Shown one piece after another: positions 50,557-59,723 of a stretch of 64,000 bases of DNA; positions within the stretch are counted from its first letter, which is position 1, and each line of letters opens with the position of its first letter. The notes under the pieces were generated by a model that saw nothing but the letters and a program-made list of their open reading frames with translations, ran no database searches and was not told the DNA's origin. The stretch is from Bacillus pumilus (GTDB taxonomy: Bacteria; Bacillota; Bacilli; Bacillales; Bacillaceae): positions 1 to 64,000 of the forward strand of contig NZ_NKHG01000074.1 of assembly GCF_002744245.1 (NCBI RefSeq). Direction: 5' to 3'. The translations under genes and the position numbers were made by a program.

Positions 50557-51233
50557 TTACTGTTTTTCCACACGGTCCGCTGCATCTAAAATTTTACCTG
50601 CCACCTCTTGAATGGAAAGGGAAGTGGTGTCAATTTCAATTGCATCATCAGCCTTCTTCAGCGGTGATACCTCACGCTCAGAATCAAGTTTGTCACGTCT
50701 TGCAATCTCTTCGATCAGCTGATCGTAATTGACATCGTAGCCTTTTTTCTGATTCTCTTCAAAACGGCGTTTTGCTCTTTCCTCTACTGAAGCAAGCAAG
50801 AAAATTTTCACTTCGGCATCTGGAAGAACATGTGTGCCAATGTCTCTTCCGTCCATCACAACTCCGCCTCGTTTGCCAAGCTCTTGCTGGCGGCGAACCA
50901 TTTCCTCACGAACAGCTCTATGTTTTGCTACAACCGATACTTGGTTGCTGACACGGTCTGTTCGAATGTCTTCAGTGACATCGGTATTGTCTAGATGTAC
51001 TTTTTGACCTTCGTTAGTTGACACAAGTTCAATGACTGTCTTTTTCAGCAATACATCAAGTGCCTGTTCATCTTCAAGGTTTACACCATGATTGAGTGCC
51101 GCAAGTGTAATTGCGCGGTACATCGCACCTGTATCAATATAAATATATGATTTTTTCGCTGCGACAATTTTTGCCACAGTGCTTTTTCCTGCTGCAGCAG
51201 ACCATCAATTGCGATAGATAATTTCTTTTTCAT
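50557..51233 (-). pseudogene. cmk: cytidylate kinase, one-base frameshift in the P-loop
   Basis: Cmk phosphorylates CMP and dCMP. The ATG at 51233 follows AAGGAGAGG and reads [10 protein letters not shown], then leaves frame. The rest, from [22 protein letters not shown] through [18 protein letters not shown], is intact in the next frame. One missing G at about 51200 (CC to C in coding sense) restores IDGPAAAGKST, the ATP-binding loop, and 225 residues. No good internal ribosome binding site supports a shortened enzyme. A break in the P-loop would inactivate the kinase, so an error is likely. Confidence 0.9.
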
Positions 51234-51304
51234 AATACCTCTCCTTGATTGAATCTCCCTTATGAATTGTAACACGATCACCGCTCAAAATGGGGAATTT
51301 TCTA

Positions 51305-51487
51305 TCAATCCTTTTGCTTAAACGTCTCAATCCAATCTTCAATACTCATGTTGTTCACACCCTCGTATTGCACGACTTTTGACAAAAATAGTTCCCCTTT
51401 CGTCAAATGAAGTGTGATCTGAACGGCTAATAATAGCACAAGCTGGATCAATACTGCTTTGAATAACCATCTTTCAATCGTCTTCAT
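51305..51487 (-). CDS. ypfB: small membrane protein YpfB (DUF5359 type)
   Basis: The 60-residue protein has a single hydrophobic helix (about 8-28, FKAVLIQLVLLLAVQI) followed by a soluble stretch. The ATG at 51487 is 8 nt after GGAGG, which is itself part of the ypfA terminator stem; the frame is open to 51517. It sits between ypfA and cmk as in B. subtilis. The function is unknown. Confidence 0.72.
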   Translation of the reverse strand: MKTIERWLFKAVLIQLVLLLAVQITLHLTKGELFLSKVVQYEGVNNMSIEDWIETFKQKD

Positions 51488-51489
51488 AC

Positions 51490-51537
51490 AAAAAGCCTCC
51501 ACGCTAGATTCTTTCAACTCTAGTATGGAAGCTTTTT
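51490..51537 (-). terminator. ypfA terminator overlapping the ypfB leader
   Basis: AAAAAGCTTCCA..CTAGA pairs imperfectly with TCTAG..TGGAGGCTTTTT between ypfA and ypfB. The ypfB Shine-Dalgarno GGAGG is in the second arm, so termination and ypfB translation may interact. Confidence 0.6.
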
Positions 51538-51550
51538 ACATCCTTTATTC

Positions 51551-52198
51551 TTATGCTTTTTTCACACGTGTTAAAAGCTGCTGCTGGAAGCAGTACTTCA
51601 TGATGTGCTGCTGGTGGTCATTCGTGATCTCAGTAAACTCCATGATTGCTCTTGTTTTGCCAGTCTGTTCATCTTGATATACACGATTCATTTCTGCAAC
51701 CGCTTTAATTTCCACTGGTTCTTTGAGCGGAAGTTCAAACTCTGTGATCAATTCACCGTATTCTTTTAGCGCAACGCCTTCTGGAACAGCAATCGCTACG
51801 CCGCCAGCACTCATATTCACGATCAATGTCTCAAAGGTCTTTTCATCAGTTTGTGTGATGGTGGCTTTCACCATCGTATCCACTCGCAGATATTCTCTGC
51901 GCTGGAGCCGAATCATTTCTTCTTTTGGTGGAATCGAAATGACAATCATCGGAATGTCTTCTTTTCTTTTTCCTGTGACTTCGCTTGTACATTTGTATGG
52001 AATTTGATTTTCATCGAAAAAGAAGACGGTGATTTCTGTTTGCTGATTTAAATAGATGGTGCGCCCTGTTTCTTTATCAGCTGGATAATGAATACAAATA
52101 TTATCGTTATTATTTTCCAAAACTTTCGATTTTGCTGTTTTCACTTCTTTGTTCTCATTGACATATTCAATTGTGATTGCATCCCCTATTTGTAACAT
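51551..52198 (-). CDS. ypfA: c-di-GMP receptor YpfA (MotI/DgrA), PilZ protein
   Basis: The 215-residue protein has an N-terminal YcgR-like domain (about 1-95) and a C-terminal PilZ domain (about 98-205). The c-di-GMP motifs are clear: RxxxR in LQRREYLRVD and NMSAGGVAI. In B. subtilis this protein binds c-di-GMP and clutches the flagellar motor. It lies alone between ypeB and ypfB with terminators on both sides. Confidence 0.92.
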   Translation of the reverse strand: MLQIGDAITIEYVNENKEVKTAKSKVLENNNDNICIHYPADKETGRTIYLNQQTEITVFFFDENQIPYKCTSEVTGKRKEDIPMIVISIPPKEEMIRLQRREYLRVDTMVKATITQTDEKTFETLIVNMSAGGVAIAVPEGVALKEYGELITEFELPLKEPVEIKAVAEMNRVYQDEQTGKTRAIMEFTEITNDHQQHIMKYCFQQQLLTRVKKA

Positions 52199-52258
52199 TC
52201 CTCATCACTCTTTTCATCTGTAAAATCGTATCATCTCCTATATTAAACCATGTATAAA

Positions 52259-52288
52259 ACAAAAGGAAAAGACTTATTAGCCTTTTCC
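52259..52288 (-). terminator. sleB-ypeB terminator
   Basis: GGAAAAG and CTTTTCC pair across a 10-nt loop, followed by TTTTG on the minus strand, just after the ypeB stop codon. Confidence 0.65.
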
Positions 52289-52301
52289 TCGTTTCGCTTT
52301 T

Positions 52302-53651
52302 CTATAGGTCTTTATATATAGGTTCTGCGTTTTTTAGCTTATCTACTCTTTCTTCTTTTCCTGTATTTGCATTAATGAACATCCGATATGTGTCATTTTT
52401 AATTGTTCCAAGGAATTCATAGCAGAGAACTTCCTCTGACATATCATTTTGAACAATGGCTAAATGGGTATCCTCGATCTTCACGTGCTTATTCAGTGTC
52501 TTTTCAGCTTCTTTTTGCGAGATTTTAGGTGCTTTGATGTCGCGTTTTTTATGATTCATTAAGTAGTCTTTCGCTGAGAACCCAACAACCTCTCCATCAT
52601 CTAATGCAACTTTCATACGAATACTGTCTGGATAAAGCAACACATTTTTTTGAAGAGGCACATAGGTAAATACACCGATATTATCAAATTGCGCACTTTC
52701 ATCTAAATGGAACGATTCCGTATCAAATCCATGCTTCTTTAAGAAACTTAGTGCTTTTTCAGATGCATCATTTAAGCTGATTTTCTGTTTTTTCACGTCT
52801 CGATTCTGAAGAAGATAGACCGGGTGTCCACCTTTTTCAGTCAAGTCTAAATAAAAATTTGCTTGGCTATCTGAATCTGACATTGATAGGCTATACACAT
52901 CGCGATTTGTTTTGCTTCCGCTTTTTCGCACTTTAAAATCTTGATTATGATCAGGTGTAAATTGCTGCGCAATGCGGATTGCTTCTTTTTTTGAAATCTT
53001 TTCGCCTTTTAAATGATTGTAACCTCGCGCTTCTGATTCTGATGACACATTTGTAGGACCGAGATCGACATCCGCAAATGCATCTGCATTTCTTTCAACG
53101 GTTTTTAATCCGTCAATGATGGTGTTATCGTTCTTTTGATCGCCGTCAGCCAGCGCCATTTCAACATCCATCCATTTTAAATTTTTGTTGAGTACGAGGT
53201 GCTGTACTTGTCTAAGCTCGTTTTGAATATCTGCCGCTTGATTATATAAAGCCGTAATGGTTTTGTGCGTATCTTTATTTAATGGTTCATCTGATAAAGA
53301 TTTAACTGACGATTTGTAGCTAAAGTCTCCGACATTCGCCAAAAATTCTTCCGTTTTGTTAAAAGGCATCAATGTGAGTGGAAGCTGACTGACATTGTTA
53401 TGTGCTTCTGATGACATTCTCCATACATCTGCAAGTGCTGGAGAGATCGATGTTTGGCTGTTCATCGCAAGTGTCGCTCCAAGTTTATCGTGCAGCTGAT
53501 CGACTTGGTACGTTAAATCGTGGAATGCTCTTTGGTAGTTGTTCTCTGCATGAAGCAGCACCGCATCTTTTTCTTGATGTTCTTTATAGCCCCAGTAACC
53601 TGTTGAGATGACAACAATTCCTAAAATAGCAATCAATATTCCTCTGATCAT
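52302..53651 (-). CDS. ypeB: germination protein YpeB
   Basis: YpeB is needed for placing and stabilising the cortex hydrolase SleB in spores. The 449-residue protein has an N-terminal membrane helix (about 4-23), an all-helical domain to about 210 and a C-terminal region of three PepSY-like repeats (for example KKEAIRIAQQFT and SLNDASEKALSFLKKHG). It follows sleB after 16 bp, so the two partners are made from one forespore message. Length matches B. subtilis (450). Confidence 0.94.
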   Translation of the reverse strand: MIRGILIAILGIVVISTGYWGYKEHQEKDAVLLHAENNYQRAFHDLTYQVDQLHDKLGATLAMNSQTSISPALADVWRMSSEAHNNVSQLPLTLMPFNKTEEFLANVGDFSYKSSVKSLSDEPLNKDTHKTITALYNQAADIQNELRQVQHLVLNKNLKWMDVEMALADGDQKNDNTIIDGLKTVERNADAFADVDLGPTNVSSESEARGYNHLKGEKISKKEAIRIAQQFTPDHNQDFKVRKSGSKTNRDVYSLSMSDSDSQANFYLDLTEKGGHPVYLLQNRDVKKQKISLNDASEKALSFLKKHGFDTESFHLDESAQFDNIGVFTYVPLQKNVLLYPDSIRMKVALDDGEVVGFSAKDYLMNHKKRDIKAPKISQKEAEKTLNKHVKIEDTHLAIVQNDMSEEVLCYEFLGTIKNDTYRMFINANTGKEERVDKLKNAEPIYKDL

Positions 53652-53667
53652 TTATTTACACCTCTTT

Positions 53668-54588
53668 TTATTCACAGAAAATATGTTTCCCGATCCGTTT
53701 AATTTGTGATCTTCCCCAAATCCATGGGCTTGTTGCTGTATCAGGGTTAAAGTAATAGACGGCGCTTTCAGATGGATCCCAGCCATTAATGGCATCAAAT
53801 ACTGCTTTTTTTGCGGTTTCATTTGGCGTCATATAAAATTGTCCGTCTGCCACAGCTGTAAACGCAAGCGGCTCAAAAATGACACCAGCAATGGTATTTG
53901 GAAAGGTTGGGCTGTTCAAACGATTTAAGATAACGGCAGCGATGGCTACCTGTCCTTCATAAGGCTCGCCTCTTGCTTCACTATATACTGCTTGTGAAAG
54001 GAGCTGAATGTCATTACTAGAAAAACCACCTGGCATGTTGGCAGCCGTTTGTTTCGGCGTTTGATTTGCCTGCCCATTTCCTGACTGATTTCCAGACTTC
54101 CCAGATGAGCTGCTTCCTCCGCTTTGACTTTTTTGATTCTCTTTTGCACCTTGTGCGGTCTTTTTTTGTGAGCTTCTTTGTGCGGGAGCCTTTGTTTGCT
54201 GATCAAGCGGCTTCCCGCCATAGTGTGTAAACTGGTTCCCTTTTTGCAGCTGCTGCTGCACAAACTCTTTATAGTATTTTGTCTTTTGGACTAATAGGCT
54301 TTTTGTTTTTTCACCTACAAGTCCATCGACCTTCTTTACACCAAACTGACTTTGAAAGTTACGAACGGCCCAGTATGTTCCCCAGCCATACACTCCATCA
54401 ATTTTGCCATTGTAAAAACCATTGTATTGAAGCCGTGCTTGCAGCTCGACTACATCTTCTCCTGTTGCTCCTCGCTGAATGACTTGATTGGTGAAGGCTT
54501 CACTTTTTTCAGGTGTCATCAGTGAAAACGCGAGTAGAACAATTGAGAAGATAAGGACGATTTGTTTCATGAAACGAGCTTTGTCCAT
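53668..54588 (-). CDS. sleB: spore cortex-lytic enzyme SleB
   Basis: SleB is a lytic transglycosylase that degrades cortex peptidoglycan during germination. It has a signal peptide (about 1-31, cleaved near KSEA), a peptidoglycan-binding domain with LQARLQYNGFYNGKIDGVYG (37-95), a long Gln/Ser/Lys-rich linker (about 115-190) and the Hydrolase_2 catalytic domain with the acid glutamate in AVYSEARGEPYEGQ. The linker is low-complexity and charged. It starts after AGGAGG at 54588. A sigma-G promoter is expected, but I see only a partial match upstream. Confidence 0.95.
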   Translation of the reverse strand: MDKARFMKQIVLIFSIVLLAFSLMTPEKSEAFTNQVIQRGATGEDVVELQARLQYNGFYNGKIDGVYGWGTYWAVRNFQSQFGVKKVDGLVGEKTKSLLVQKTKYYKEFVQQQLQKGNQFTHYGGKPLDQQTKAPAQRSSQKKTAQGAKENQKSQSGGSSSSGKSGNQSGNGQANQTPKQTAANMPGGFSSNDIQLLSQAVYSEARGEPYEGQVAIAAVILNRLNSPTFPNTIAGVIFEPLAFTAVADGQFYMTPNETAKKAVFDAINGWDPSESAVYYFNPDTATSPWIWGRSQIKRIGKHIFCE

Positions 54589-54683
54589 ATTTGATCCTCC
54601 TGTACTTTTGATGTTTGAATATATGTTTCTTCCGATCCCTATTTTTATACATTCATCACAGGAGGAAATTGGATGGAAAAGAC

Positions 54684-54717
54684 AAAAAACGCCCTATTTT
54701 CTTATAGGACGTTTTTT
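54684..54717 (-). terminator. prsW terminator
   Basis: AAAAAACG..CTAT pairs with ATAG..CGTTTTTT on both strands, between prsW and sleB. Confidence 0.7.
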
Positions 54718-54720
54718 AAT

Positions 54721-55377
54721 TTAAATTTGCACCATTTTCACCACGCGGGCTTTTTTGGCTTTCCGCAGGCCAAACCACCATAAAAAAATCATGAAAGGCA
54801 GCATAATATATCCCCAATTTTTCATCCCAAGAAGAATGAAATCATATAAGCCATGAAAAAGCACAGGAAGCGTTAAAGAAAGGATAAGCCATTTGACCCG
54901 CTCTTTTTTAGCAGAGAAACGAGCCTTCCCTATATAAAACCCCATCACAACACCAAACAAAGCGTGACTTGATACTGGTAATAAGGCACGTGTAAAAGCA
55001 TATTCTACCCCATGACCGACTAAGTAAAGAATATTTTCAAGCGTCGCAAAACCAAGTGAAACACTTGTTCCATAAACAATCCCGTCATAGTGCTCATCAA
55101 ACTGTACATGTGCATAGACGCTGACCATTAATATAAACCATTTTAATGATTCCTCTAAAAAACCCGAAGTCACAAAGGAAATCAAGATAGGATTGGTTGC
55201 AATATGTTCCTCCTGAAGGACATATTGAATAAACATGGTTGGAAACACAAGTATGACACCTAGCATAAAAGATCTGATGACCATGTGAACCGGCTCATTG
55301 TCGTACTGATCTTTCAAATAAAAATAACTTAAAAGTGCGATGCCGGGAGCTAAACCTGCTGAGATGATTGCGATCAT
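54721..55377 (-). CDS. prsW: membrane protease PrsW
   Basis: PrsW makes the first cut in the anti-sigma factor RsiW, releasing sigma-W under envelope stress. The 218-residue protein has seven or eight membrane helices and the PrsW motifs EESLKW (Glu75-Glu76), FLEE before it, and the histidines in SSHALFG and LFHGLYD. It is monocistronic, between terminators. Length equals the B. subtilis protein. Confidence 0.92.
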   Translation of the reverse strand: MIAIISAGLAPGIALLSYFYLKDQYDNEPVHMVIRSFMLGVILVFPTMFIQYVLQEEHIATNPILISFVTSGFLEESLKWFILMVSVYAHVQFDEHYDGIVYGTSVSLGFATLENILYLVGHGVEYAFTRALLPVSSHALFGVVMGFYIGKARFSAKKERVKWLILSLTLPVLFHGLYDFILLGMKNWGYIMLPFMIFLWWFGLRKAKKARVVKMVQI

Positions 55378-55492
55378 AATCAGACCTCTTTCCCTACATT
55401 ATCCTTCATTATCGTACCATGATTTACCCCTTTTTTATATGACTCGAGCCCATTTTTCATAAAATAACTTTCTATATAATCCCAGTTTACAT

Positions 55493-55535
55493 AAAAAAGA
55501 ACTGAATCCCATTGTGGGGTCCAGTTCTTTTTTTT
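55493..55535 (-). terminator. ypdA terminator
   Basis: AAAGAACTG..CC pairs with GG..CAGTTCTTTTTT with small internal loops, overlapping the ypdA stop. It has a T tract on both strands. Confidence 0.75.
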
Positions 55536-56505
55536 ACCCGTTGATTCTTTTGTTGATTTCTTCTGCGATCAGCTCTCCATGAAATCTTCCATTTTCAATG
55601 AAAATTTCATTGGCGTTGTTTCCAGCTGCTATGACCCCTGCAATGAAGATGCCTTCTATGTTTGTTTCCATCGTCTGTTCATCAAATGCTGGACGACCTG
55701 ATTCTTGATCAATGGTTACACCCATTTTTTCTAAAAAAGAATGATCAGGATGATAACCTGTCATCGCAAACACAAAATCACTTTTTACACGATCGATTTG
55801 GTCTTGTTGATTTGTAAAGATGACCTCTTCTTCAGTGATTTCTTTGACCTGTGCACCAAACTCCATTCGAATGGTTCCATGACGAACGAGGGCTTCAAAC
55901 TCTGGTAATATCCAAGGTTTGATGCTGGACGAATACTCAGTTCCTCTATACAAAACAGTGACCCTGCTTCCGCATTTCACAAGTTCTAGCGCGGCATCGA
56001 CACTGGAGTTCTTACCCCCGATGACCGTCACATCTTTATCAAAGTATGGGTGGCCTTCTTTAAAGTAATGATACACGTGAGGAAGCTCTTCCCCTTTGAT
56101 ATTCATATAGTTCGGATGATCATAGTAGCCAGTGGCAATCACGACATAGTCACATGAATAGTCATCTTTTGACGTGCTGACGGTAAAACACCCATCTTTT
56201 TTCATCACAGCGTTTACCTTTTCAAACGCATGCACACGCAGGCTTTTTCGTCTGACCACCTCTCGGTAATAGGAAAGTGCCTGTATACGAACTGGCTTCC
56301 GGTTTTCAGTAATAAAAGCGACATCACCGATCTCAAGCTTTTCGCTTGTGCTGAAAAAGGTTTGATGTGTTGGATAATGATAAATACTGTTGACCACATT
56401 TCCCTTTTCGATCACAAGTGCATCAATTCCGATTTGCTTGAATGCGATGGCCGCTGATAATCCACATGGGCCGCCTCCTATTATGATCGCTTTTTCTTGT
56501 TTCAT
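55534..56505 (-). CDS. ypdA: bacillithiol disulfide reductase Bdr (YpdA)
   Basis: YpdA/Bdr reduces bacillithiol disulfide with NADPH. The 323-residue flavoprotein has an N-terminal FAD site IIIGGGPCGLSAAIA with the conserved cysteine, a second dinucleotide motif VIGGKNSSVDAALE, and a late IEGIFIAGVIAAG. I chose the ATG at 56505 after AGGAGTGGAA; the open frame to 56568 lacks similarity. Its partners bshA and bshB1 are in the same window. Confidence 0.93.
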   Translation of the reverse strand: MKQEKAIIIGGGPCGLSAAIAFKQIGIDALVIEKGNVVNSIYHYPTHQTFFSTSEKLEIGDVAFITENRKPVRIQALSYYREVVRRKSLRVHAFEKVNAVMKKDGCFTVSTSKDDYSCDYVVIATGYYDHPNYMNIKGEELPHVYHYFKEGHPYFDKDVTVIGGKNSSVDAALELVKCGSRVTVLYRGTEYSSSIKPWILPEFEALVRHGTIRMEFGAQVKEITEEEVIFTNQQDQIDRVKSDFVFAMTGYHPDHSFLEKMGVTIDQESGRPAFDEQTMETNIEGIFIAGVIAAGNNANEIFIENGRFHGELIAEEINKRING

Positions 56506-56572
56506 TTGTTCCACTCCTGTCGTTTCACTGCAATAACAATTGCTGGGCTGTTTGATTCTTTGTGCCATTACA

Positions 56573-56606
56573 TAAAAAAATCTCCTATTTAAGGATAGGA
56601 GATTTT
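56573..56606 (-). terminator. gudB terminator
   Basis: AAAATCTCCTAT and ATAGGAGATTTT form a 12-bp stem with a 6-nt loop and a TTTTTTT tract on the minus strand. Confidence 0.85.
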
Positions 56607-56629
56607 AAGATGCGATGCAAATAAGCCGC

Positions 56630-57904
56630 TTAAATCCAGCCTCTGAATCGAGAAGCTTCAGCCATTTTACGTACGCCGACCATATATGCTGCAAGTCGCA
56701 TATCGATGCGGCGGTTTTGCGCCATTTCATAAATATTATTAAATGATTTCACCATCATATCTTCTAAACGAGTTTCCACTTCTTCTTCTGTCCAGTAGAA
56801 CCCTTGGTTATTCTGAACCCATTCAAAGTAAGAAACAGTTACACCACCCGCACTCGCAAGTACGTCTGGGACTAGTAGTACACCACGATCTGAAAGAATT
56901 TTTGTTCCTTCCAGCGTCGTCGGCCCATTTGCTGCCTCTACGACAATTTTGGCTTTAATGTTGGCCGCATTATCTTCTGTGATTTGGTTTTCAATGGCTG
57001 CAGGTACTAAGATATCACAATCCAGCTCAAGCAGCTCTTGGTTTGTAATTGTATCGTTAAATAATTTAGTGACGGTTCCAAAGCTGTCACGTCGGTCGAG
57101 CAAGTAGTCAATGTCTAGACCATCTTCATCGTATAATCCGCCGTATGCATCTGAAATCCCTACGATTTTTGCTCCCGCATCATACATGAATTTAGCTAAG
57201 TAGCTTCCTGCATTTCCGAATCCCTGTACAACAACACGAGCCCCATTGATGTCAATCCCTTTTTTCTTCGCCGCTTCTTTGATGCAGATCGTCACACCTT
57301 TTGCAGTTGCAGTGTCTCGTCCGTGTGACCCTCCGAGAACAATTGGTTTTCCTGTAATAAATCCTGGCGAGTTAAACTCATCAATTCTAGAATATTCATC
57401 CATCATCCATGCCATAATTTGAGAGTTTGTAAACACATCTGGTGCTGGAACATCTTTGGTTGGACCAACGATTTGACTAATCGCGCGTACATAGCCGCGG
57501 CTTAGTTTTTCAAGCTCTCTGAATGACATTTCTCTTGGATCACAGATAATACCGCCTTTTCCTCCGCCATAAGGAAGATCCACAATACCACATTTTAAAC
57601 TCATCCAAATTGAAAGCGCTTTTACTTCTTTTTCAGTGACATTAGGGTGGAATCTAATTCCGCCTTTTGTTGGACCGACAGCATCATTGTGCTGCGCACG
57701 ATAACCAGTGAAAATTTTCACCGATCCATCATCCATACGAACAGGAATTTTGACCGTTAATAGACGGATTGGCTCCTTCAGTAATTCATACACTTCTTGC
57801 GGATACCCCAATTTGTCAAGCGCTTTATGTATGACGGTTTGAGTTGACTTTAAAACATCTAGCTTATCTTCTGCGTTATGAGCGGCGTTTTGATCGGCTG
57901 CCAT
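56630..57904 (-). CDS. gudB: NAD-specific glutamate dehydrogenase GudB
   Basis: GudB oxidatively deaminates glutamate to 2-oxoglutarate. The 424-residue protein has the catalytic KGGIRFHPNVTEKEVKALSIWMSLKCG with the lysine region, LPYGGGKGGI, and the nucleotide loop VQGFGNAGS. The laboratory B. subtilis 168 allele contains a three-codon duplication (VKAVKA) that inactivates the enzyme. Here the motif reads EVKALS with no duplication, so the enzyme should be active. A promoter with a 16-bp spacer precedes it. Confidence 0.96.
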   Translation of the reverse strand: MAADQNAAHNAEDKLDVLKSTQTVIHKALDKLGYPQEVYELLKEPIRLLTVKIPVRMDDGSVKIFTGYRAQHNDAVGPTKGGIRFHPNVTEKEVKALSIWMSLKCGIVDLPYGGGKGGIICDPREMSFRELEKLSRGYVRAISQIVGPTKDVPAPDVFTNSQIMAWMMDEYSRIDEFNSPGFITGKPIVLGGSHGRDTATAKGVTICIKEAAKKKGIDINGARVVVQGFGNAGSYLAKFMYDAGAKIVGISDAYGGLYDEDGLDIDYLLDRRDSFGTVTKLFNDTITNQELLELDCDILVPAAIENQITEDNAANIKAKIVVEAANGPTTLEGTKILSDRGVLLVPDVLASAGGVTVSYFEWVQNNQGFYWTEEEVETRLEDMMVKSFNNIYEMAQNRRIDMRLAAYMVGVRKMAEASRFRGWI

Positions 57905-57957
57905 TAAAATAAACCCCCTAGAAATCTTTCATGATCTACTGCTCCCTTTCAAGCAAT

Positions 57958-57985
57958 AGTATACACCTTCGTACTGGTAAAGCAA
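57958..57985 (-). promoter_or_regulatory. gudB sigma-A promoter
   Basis: TTGCTT (57980-57985) and TATACT (57958-57963) are separated by 16 bp on the minus strand, about 55 bp before gudB. Confidence 0.6.
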
Positions 57986-58046
57986 AGGTAAAAAGCGTTT
58001 TTTATCAAAATAAAATATCAGCGTTTATAAATATAAAAAAGGATAT

Positions 58047-58079
58047 AAAAAAATACTGTTGTTTCATCACAACAGTATT
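58047..58079 (-). terminator. mecB terminator
   Basis: AATACTGTTGT and ACAACAGTATT form an 11-bp stem with a 6-nt loop, followed by TTTTTTT on the minus strand. Confidence 0.85.
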
Positions 58080-58100
58080 AAATATTATAGAAAAAAGTGA

Positions 58101-58679
58101 TTAAAAATACATCTGAATAGTTTTGATTGCATCTTCTTGCATAATCACTTTTCCATACTCTTTTAGCCGGTGAATGGTTAATGTCGTAGGAGATCCAAAT
58201 TCCGCTAAAATGGAAATCACGGTATCAGCAGACAGTTCTTCGAAATCATCTAGGCTGAGAAAATATTGACCTTCATAATGGTAAACTGTCCCCCCTAAAA
58301 GTCCAATACGACTTAAACTATAGGACAGTTGAATCACATCTTCAAACGAGGCAAATTGATAGAGCACATGCTTACTCTCGTCGAGCTTGACTTGCATCTC
58401 AATGTAATCTTCATCAAACTCATCATCAGCTTCTTCCTGCTGACTCTTCGTGACAATGACAACCATCCCCTGCGCCTGAAGAGAAAATACTTCAACAGCA
58501 ATCGGTCCATTCGCTTCAAAACCGAGCTCCTGATTCGCTTCGTTCATCATGTCTTTAAACAGCTGATGAACTTTGAACGAATCTTTCCAAAGGTCTTCTT
58601 TCGTAAGACCTCGGTCTGTCAGATCATCTAGTGTGAGAAAAATTTTGATTTTATTATAATTCAGACGCTCCAGTCGCAT
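58101..58679 (-). CDS. mecB: adaptor protein MecB (YpbH)
   Basis: MecB is a paralogue of MecA, which delivers substrates to the ClpC ATPase; B. subtilis YpbH binds ClpC and influences competence and sporulation. The 192-residue acidic protein starts MRLERLNYNKIKIFLTLDDL (substrate-binding N-domain) and has the C-terminal ClpC-binding domain with YHYEGQYFLSL. The ATG at 58679, after AGGAGGG, gives nearly the B. subtilis length. It stands alone between gudB and ypbG. Confidence 0.92.
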   Translation of the reverse strand: MRLERLNYNKIKIFLTLDDLTDRGLTKEDLWKDSFKVHQLFKDMMNEANQELGFEANGPIAVEVFSLQAQGMVVIVTKSQQEEADDEFDEDYIEMQVKLDESKHVLYQFASFEDVIQLSYSLSRIGLLGGTVYHYEGQYFLSLDDFEELSADTVISILAEFGSPTTLTIHRLKEYGKVIMQEDAIKTIQMYF

Positions 58680-58843
58680 AACGTTCCCTCCTGCCTCTTC
58701 TAACACACATCATACTGTAGTATATGAGATGATGAGTCATAGGTTCTTAATTTTGTATTCAGTTTACACTGTGTCAAGACGGAAGACAAGCATGAAGCTA
58801 TGCTTACGGTGACTTTTATGGAAAATATTGAGGGTGCATCAAA

Positions 58844-59632
58844 TTAGTGAGTTTTTAGCGGCATTAAATAGATCAGATGGGTTTCTGGCTCTGCACCAAG
58901 ACGCATTGGTATCTTTGTTGTTCCATAGCCATTACTAATCAGAAAGAAAGCCCCTTTGACCTGACCTGTTCTCCCTTTTTCATACGGGCCAAATTTCCCT
59001 ATGCGAATCTGTCCCCCGTGGGTATGACCGCTCAGTACGAGATCGATTCCCTCTTCCTCACTCATCACGTGATGTACATCTGGATTGTGTGACAGGAGAA
59101 TATTCACATCTTCTTTGACAAACTCAGGTCGAATCGCTTCATAATCTGCTTTTTCAAGCCGAATATCATCGATTCCGCCTATTTTGATTGGCTGGCCTTC
59201 AAAATCCCACACAGCCGTTTTATTTTGCAGCGTGGTGACATCATAAGCATGAAATATCTCTTTTAACTTTTGCTGATGCAGCTCATGATCATTATTTCCC
59301 CAAACAAAATAAACCGGCGCAATTCTTGTTAAACGTTTCACATTTTCTTCTATCCTAGCATATGGTACGCCTTTCTCTGCTAAGTCCCCGCCTATCATAA
59401 TCACATCGGGCTTTTCCTGCTGTACTTCCGCTAACAACGTATCACTAATAAGGCGGCGATGCGTATCAGAAATAAAGAAAATGACTGCCGGTCTATCTGA
59501 TTGAAGTGCTTCTATTGTAAAGTAATGCTTTTTGATGTTGTTTTGTTTTGCCGTTTTCACCATTTTTGCTGTTACACACACACCTGTTGTAACAGCAGCT
59601 ATGGCGGCAGTAAATCCGATGGCATATTTCAT
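58844..59632 (-). CDS. ypbG: membrane-anchored metallophosphoesterase YpbG
   Basis: The protein of about 262 residues has an N-terminal membrane helix and a calcineurin-like phosphoesterase domain. All metal-site motifs are present: ISDTH, GGDLAEKG, GNNDHE, LSHNPD and GHTHGGQ. Its substrate is unknown. The start is set at the ATG 59632, 11 nt after GGGAG; GTG at 59635 is possible, and the frame is open to 59671. A terminator separates it from ypbF. Confidence 0.85.
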   Translation of the reverse strand: MKYAIGFTAAIAAVTTGVCVTAKMVKTAKQNNIKKHYFTIEALQSDRPAVIFFISDTHRRLISDTLLAEVQQEKPDVIMIGGDLAEKGVPYARIEENVKRLTRIAPVYFVWGNNDHELHQQKLKEIFHAYDVTTLQNKTAVWDFEGQPIKIGGIDDIRLEKADYEAIRPEFVKEDVNILLSHNPDVHHVMSEEEGIDLVLSGHTHGGQIRIGKFGPYEKGRTGQVKGAFFLISNGYGTTKIPMRLGAEPETHLIYLMPLKTH

Positions 59633-59685
59633 CACAAATGGCTCCCTTACATCTTCTTTCTTTTCTTTCATAAGACGCTTGAATG

Positions 59686-59720
59686 AAAAAAGACGTTTCA
59701 GCTGTTAAACGTCTTTTTTT
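59686..59720 (-). terminator. ypbF terminator
   Basis: AAAAAGACGTTT and AAACGTCTTTTTT form a strong stem with an 8-nt loop and T tracts on both strands, between ypbF and ypbG. Confidence 0.85.
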
Positions 59721-59723
59721 CAT

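Noticed and set aside
57990-58030. cre-like AAAAAGCGTTTTTTA upstream of gudB
   Set aside because: It matches the CG core but misses about four of the consensus positions.
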